Assembly (NCBI GenBank): GCA_902476645.1
Contig: CABSEG010000107.1
Span: 1-5,688 of the forward strand
Length of the DNA stretch: 5,688 nt
Reading direction: 5' to 3'
Source of the DNA: an uncultured Lachnospiraceae bacterium
GTDB taxonomy: Bacteria; Bacillota; Clostridia; Lachnospirales; Lachnospiraceae
Made by a program: the position numbers and the translations under genes. Positions 5,334 to 5,688 of this stretch are shown in pieces. Below the pieces are notes generated by a model. The model was not told where the DNA came from and did no database searches. It saw only the letters and a program-made list of their open reading frames with translations. How positions within the stretch are numbered: the first letter of the stretch is position 1; each line of letters starts with the position of its first letter.

Positions 5334-5688
<355 letters not shown>

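Overview
The window looks like a chromosomal segment from a gut-type Lachnospiraceae (Clostridium cluster XIVa). The best evidence is the 5' part of a 16S rRNA gene at the right edge. Its V1-V2 sequence has the style of the Dorea/Blautia/Mediterraneibacter group, but I do not assign a genus by eye. A zinc-ribbon form of ribosomal protein S18, AGGAGG ribosome-binding sites and AT-rich intergenic DNA all fit a Firmicute.

Layout from left to right. (1) Positions 2-199, plus strand: the 3' end of rpsR (S18), closed by a strong intrinsic terminator at 211-248. (2) Positions 249-728: a gene-poor gap of about 480 bp. It holds a near-consensus sigma-A promoter (544-572) immediately followed by a long terminator-like hairpin (600-645), which together look like a small RNA gene of about 65-70 nt. 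A second, very GC-rich hairpin (671-711) probably terminates the gene on the opposite strand. (3) Positions 729-4889, minus strand: one 1386-residue secreted multimodular protein. Its order is signal peptide, CBM6/35-like module, beta-trefoil-like module, six-hairpin (alpha/alpha)6 glycosidase-like catalytic domain, fibronectin-like linker, second CBM35-like module, four FIVAR-like helical repeats and a C-terminal type I dockerin. (4) Positions 4890-5333: a divergent intergenic region. Its left part carries the glycosidase gene's ribosome-binding site and a perfect 8-bp inverted repeat. Its right part carries a textbook rRNA promoter (A-tract upstream element, TTGACA, extended TATCCT) and a structured rRNA leader. 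(5) From about 5334: the first ~355 nt of 16S rRNA, running off the window.

Biologically, a lone accessory carbohydrate-active gene sits between two pieces of housekeeping information-processing DNA, rpsR and an rrn operon, and is transcribed away from the rrn operon. The enzyme appears built to be exported, to hold glycans through several binding modules and to dock onto a cohesin-bearing partner elsewhere in the genome. The FIVAR plus dockerin tail recalls the non-cellulosomal glycosidase complexes known from Clostridium perfringens. Its substrate cannot be read from the sequence, and the catalytic family is the most interesting open question here. The small-RNA candidate beside its 3' end is the second.
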